Assembly: GCA_937864255.1 (NCBI GenBank)
Contig: CALMIT010000869.1
Coordinates: 1-7,324, forward strand
DNA: 7,324 bases
Origin: an uncultured Saprospiraceae bacterium
GTDB lineage: Bacteria > Bacteroidota > Bacteroidia > Chitinophagales > Saprospiraceae
Direction: 5' to 3'
Below, in pieces: positions 4,629 through 7,324 of the stretch. Numbering within the stretch: the first letter of the stretch is position 1; the number at the start of each line of letters is the position of its first letter. Both the position numbers and the translations under genes were made by a program. The notes beneath the pieces are model-generated. The model saw nothing but the letters and a program-made list of their open reading frames with translations. It was not told the DNA's origin and did no database searches.

Positions 4629-7324
4629 CCGGCACGCGGAAATTTTTTATAAAGAAATTTTAAAAATACAAAACCGGGAAAAATGTAGCTGGCAGGAAAA
4701 ATCGGATGAATTGTGGCGGCTCCTGGTCAGAATTTGTCTGGTAGCGACGGAGGAGGAAAAAATACAATTTTCCAATTTTTTTGCCCGCAGCAGTTATGTT
4801 TTTCAAAAATTTGAAATTGAAAAAAAGACGCAATTTTACCTGCACGCTTTTCGCCGCACGCTGCGCGATCAAAAGAAAAATGAAAATTACGCCGATTGGG
4901 AAGCTTTGTACGAGCTTGGACTAAAATTTATCATAAAACTCGTAACTCAAATCTGGAAAATCCAGCCGGACAAATCAGTCAAATCCATCGAGCCGCCCAT
5001 CGTACATTTACAATTCAAACCCACCGAAATTGTAGATTTTCAATCGAAAAGCAGGGTGGTGGCGATGGCGGATTTACCGCAACTGGCTCAGTTGGTCTGC
5101 CTTGAAGAAAGCACCGGAGCAGAAATTAAAGTACAATACAATATCGCCGACCGAAATGAAAATTTTAACCCGACCATCCGGGCGATCCGGGAGATTTTCG
5201 GTTTTCCGGTGACGATGAATTTGCTGGACGTGGAAGTGGACGCCGAAGGCATTTACCACCCGCGCGCATTTGTTTTGGAGCCGGATTTTCTGGTGGACGT
5301 CACTTCGGTGGCGGAGTGTTTTCAGCCGGAGGGTACCGAGCCGGTTTTGTATTTGTTGAAGAAATTTATGCCTTTCGAAAGTTCCGGCGCACTCATCATC
5401 GGAAACATTGCCAACTTTTTTTTGGACGAACTTATCGCGGATCCTGAAAAGGAATTTATGGCGCTTTTCGCCGAAGTTTTTAAGTTGTTTCCTTTACAAT
5501 TTGCGCTGATGGACGACGGGCAGGTGCGGCAAATTATGGAGGCGGCCAAAGGTCATTTTTCCGTTTTGAAAAAAATGGTCAAAGGTGAATTTCAAAACAA
5601 TTCGATCCAACTGGAAAATTGCTACCTCGAACCCAGTTTTTACTCCGAAACGTACGGCTTGCAGGGACGCCTGGATGTGTTTCACGAAGACGGAAAAAAA
5701 TCCGCCATCATAGAATTAAAAAGCGGCAAGGCGTTTATGCCCAACCAATACGGTCTGAGCAATAATCATTTTACGCAAACCCTGCTTTACGACCTTTTGA
5801 TAAAATCCACTTACCAAAATGCCGTCGAGCCGCTCAATTACATTCTTTATTCTTCCTCTTACGAGCGCCCGCTGCGCTTTGCTCCGGCTGTAAAGTCGCA
5901 GCAAATGGAAGCCATCCAGATCAGAAACCAACTGGTGACCATCGAAAAAAAACTCTCAAAATTCGGACTTGAAACCGGACAAACTTCTGCTTTGGAAAAT
6001 TTGCAGGTTCGGCTTTTTCCGAATATAAAAGGTTATCAGCGCGTGGATTTGGAGATTTTTGAAAAAACATACCAGGGAATGACGCCGCTGATGAAGTCGT
6101 ATTTTAATCATTTTGCAGGCTTTGTTGCCCGCGAACACCGCCTCGCCAAAACCGGCATAGAAGGCGTGGAAAGTGCAAACGGGCTGGCATCGCTGTGGCT
6201 GGATAGTTTTGAGGACAAGCAGCAAAATTTTGACCTGATCAGCTTTTTGAAAATTGCTGAAAACAAAAGCGAGGCAGCCGATCCGGTCATTATTTTTGAA
6301 AAAACGGAAAAGACAAATCCGCTCGCCAATTTCAGAATCGGCGACATCGCCTGCATGTATCCTTACCGCGAAACTGGTGATTCTGTTTTACAAAGTCAGG
6401 TTTTTAAAGTCACGATTGTGGAATTGAATAAGTCGGGCGTCACAGTGCGACTGCGCTCGCGGCAATCCAATCAGGCTGTTTTTCAATCGAGCGAATTTTG
6501 GAATCTTGAACACGATTTGCTTGACAGCAGTTTTGTCGGCATGTACCGAGGCTTGTTTGAGTTTGCAAAAAGTCCTTCCGAAAAAACTGATTTGTTGCTG
6601 ACGCTCCGCCCGCCTGCCGAGCCGGAGCCGGGAAAAGTTGATTTGCCTGCCGAAATGACCGCCGAGCAGCGCCGGATTTTTAGAAAATTATTGGCATCCA
6701 AAGACTATTTTTTGCTTTGGGGACCGCCCGGCACCGGTAAGACGAGTATGATGCTCAAACATATCGTGGATTATTTTTTGAATCGTACGGAGGAAAATTT
6801 GCTGCTGTTGGCTTATACAAACCGTGCAGTGGATGAAATTTGCGAAGCCATTGAGTCAATCGGCGACGATATGAGAGACGTTTACCTCCGCATCGGCTCA
6901 CGTTTCGGGGCCGATTCGAGGTTTCACGGGCAGTTGCTTGACCAAAAAATAGACGTGGCAAAAAACCGCTCGGAGTTGAAAAAAATTCTGAATAAGCATA
7001 GAATTTTTGTGGCTACGGTAGCCTCGTTCCAAGGTAAAAGCGAGTTGCTGAAACTGAAACATTTCAACCGGGTGATTATTGACGAAGCCTCTCAAATACT
7101 GGAGCCGATGCTGGCGGGTTTGTTGCCCATGTTCGAGCATTTTACACTGATTGGCGACCATAAGCAACTGCCGGCAGTGGTAGTACAAGATGCAAGATTT
7201 TCGGCGGTGGATGATGCTAAACTTCACGAAATAGGTTTGGAAAATATGCGCAATTCTTTTTTTGAGCGCCTTTTTTTGCGGTGCGAAAAAGAAAACTGGA
7301 CCTGGGCTTTTGACCGGCTAAGCC
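4621..7324 (+). CDS. Dna2-like PD-(D/E)XK nuclease-SF1B helicase (partial, 3' end beyond window)
   Basis: The frame stays open for 901 codons to the window edge. The ATG at 4621 is the first possible start, since an in-frame TGA lies at 4612-4614. Residues 1-250 are unassigned. A RecB/Cas4/Dna2-type nuclease follows: EPSFYSETYGLQGRLD (337-352), IIELKSGK (363-370) and QTLLY (386-390) supply D352, E365, K367 and the QxxxY motif. IRNQLV (434-439) and YFNHFAGFVAREHRLA (494-509) match the linker helices after the Dna2 nuclease. A beta-barrel (1B-like) segment begins at FRIGD (571-575). The SF1 helicase core contains a Q motif (TAEQRRIF, near Q683), Walker A GPPGTGKT (701-708), motif Ia YTNRAVDEI (732-740), ATVASFQG (798-805), Walker B DEASQ (821-825) and motif III GDHKQLPAV (845-853). 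DEAS and GDxxQLP are typical of Upf1/Dna2 helicases, so 5'-3' DNA unwinding with DNA cleavage is inferred. No cysteine occurs between 390 and 577, so the usual Fe-S cluster seems absent. Motifs IV-VI should lie beyond the edge. Likely role is DNA repair/replication or defence; unresolved. Confidence 0.9.
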   Translation, partial: MNDRHAEIFYKEILKIQNREKCSWQEKSDELWRLLVRICLVATEEEKIQFSNFFARSSYVFQKFEIEKKTQFYLHAFRRTLRDQKKNENYADWEALYELGLKFIIKLVTQIWKIQPDKSVKSIEPPIVHLQFKPTEIVDFQSKSRVVAMADLPQLAQLVCLEESTGAEIKVQYNIADRNENFNPTIRAIREIFGFPVTMNLLDVEVDAEGIYHPRAFVLEPDFLVDVTSVAECFQPEGTEPVLYLLKKFMPFESSGALIIGNIANFFLDELIADPEKEFMALFAEVFKLFPLQFALMDDGQVRQIMEAAKGHFSVLKKMVKGEFQNNSIQLENCYLEPSFYSETYGLQGRLDVFHEDGKKSAIIELKSGKAFMPNQYGLSNNHFTQTLLYDLLIKSTYQNAVEPLNYILYSSSYERPLRFAPAVKSQQMEAIQIRNQLVTIEKKLSKFGLETGQTSALENLQVRLFPNIKGYQRVDLEIFEKTYQGMTPLMKSYFNHFAGFVAREHRLAKTGIEGVESANGLASLWLDSFEDKQQNFDLISFLKIAENKSEAADPVIIFEKTEKTNPLANFRIGDIACMYPYRETGDSVLQSQVFKVTIVELNKSGVTVRLRSRQSNQAVFQSSEFWNLEHDLLDSSFVGMYRGLFEFAKSPSEKTDLLLTLRPPAEPEPGKVDLPAEMTAEQRRIFRKLLASKDYFLLWGPPGTGKTSMMLKHIVDYFLNRTEENLLLLAYTNRAVDEICEAIESIGDDMRDVYLRIGSRFGADSRFHGQLLDQKIDVAKNRSELKKILNKHRIFVATVASFQGKSELLKLKHFNRVIIDEASQILEPMLAGLLPMFEHFTLIGDHKQLPAVVVQDARFSAVDDAKLHEIGLENMRNSFFERLFLRCEKENWTWAFDRLS

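Noticed and set aside
5414..5422. Run of eight T bases in the nuclease coding sequence as a phase-variation tract
   Set aside because: It encodes Phe-Phe-Leu in frame and runs of this length are common in A/T-rich coding DNA here; no sign of frameshifted copies.
4660..7227. Many short minus-strand open frames and one plus-strand frame (4896-5105) across the helicase region
   Set aside because: All overlap the single unbroken 901-codon nuclease-helicase frame, which carries all the conserved motifs.
4621..7324. Calling the nuclease-helicase a defined antiphage defence system
   Set aside because: No partner gene, mobile element or other defence gene is visible in the window, and Dna2-like proteins also act in repair; the right-hand neighbours would be needed.

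Overview
The window looks like Bacteroidota chromosome, most likely a Saprospiria- or Chitinophagia-like lineage. Three things point there. The large secreted protein combines a beta-rich multi-domain body, found mainly in this phylum, with a type-A type IX secretion (T9SS) sorting tail. Starts lack clear Shine-Dalgarno sequences and have A-rich leaders. A TAnnTTTG-type -7 box lies ahead of the symporter gene. Base composition is moderate and even, with no sign of an insertion sequence, integrase, tRNA, rRNA or CRISPR array.

Layout: (1) 1-157, minus strand: the first 52 codons of a gene leaving the window on the left; function unknown. (2) 158-340: a divergent intergenic region with two imperfect inverted repeats, one beside each gene start. 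(3) 341-2722, plus: a secreted cell-surface protein with signal peptide, leucine-rich/receptor-L-like region, SdrD-B-like and DUF11-like beta domains, a DPNxK...FDxNxP domain (DUF7619-like) and a T9SS C-terminal sorting domain. (4) 2723-2827: a short intergenic region with a -7-like box and an 11-bp perfect inverted repeat ending three bases before the next start. (5) 2828-4600, plus: a complete sodium:solute symporter (SSF/SLC5 family), substrate unknown. (6) 4621-7324, plus: the first 901 codons of a large Dna2-like protein, a PD-(D/E)XK nuclease fused to an SF1B (Upf1/Dna2-type) helicase. The window ends just after helicase motif III, so motifs IV-VI are missing only because of the edge.

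The genes do not form an obvious pathway. The symporter and nuclease-helicase are 20 bp apart on the same strand and could share a transcript. The surface protein is 105 bp further upstream and probably has its own promoter. The most distinctive point is that the nuclease-helicase keeps the Dna2 nuclease layout (E, G-R-L-D, E-L-K, QxxxY) but has no cysteines where Dna2 and many Cas4 relatives carry the Fe-S cluster. It also has a long N-terminal region I cannot assign. I see no proof of a new defence system, but this gene and what follows it to the right are the best place to look.
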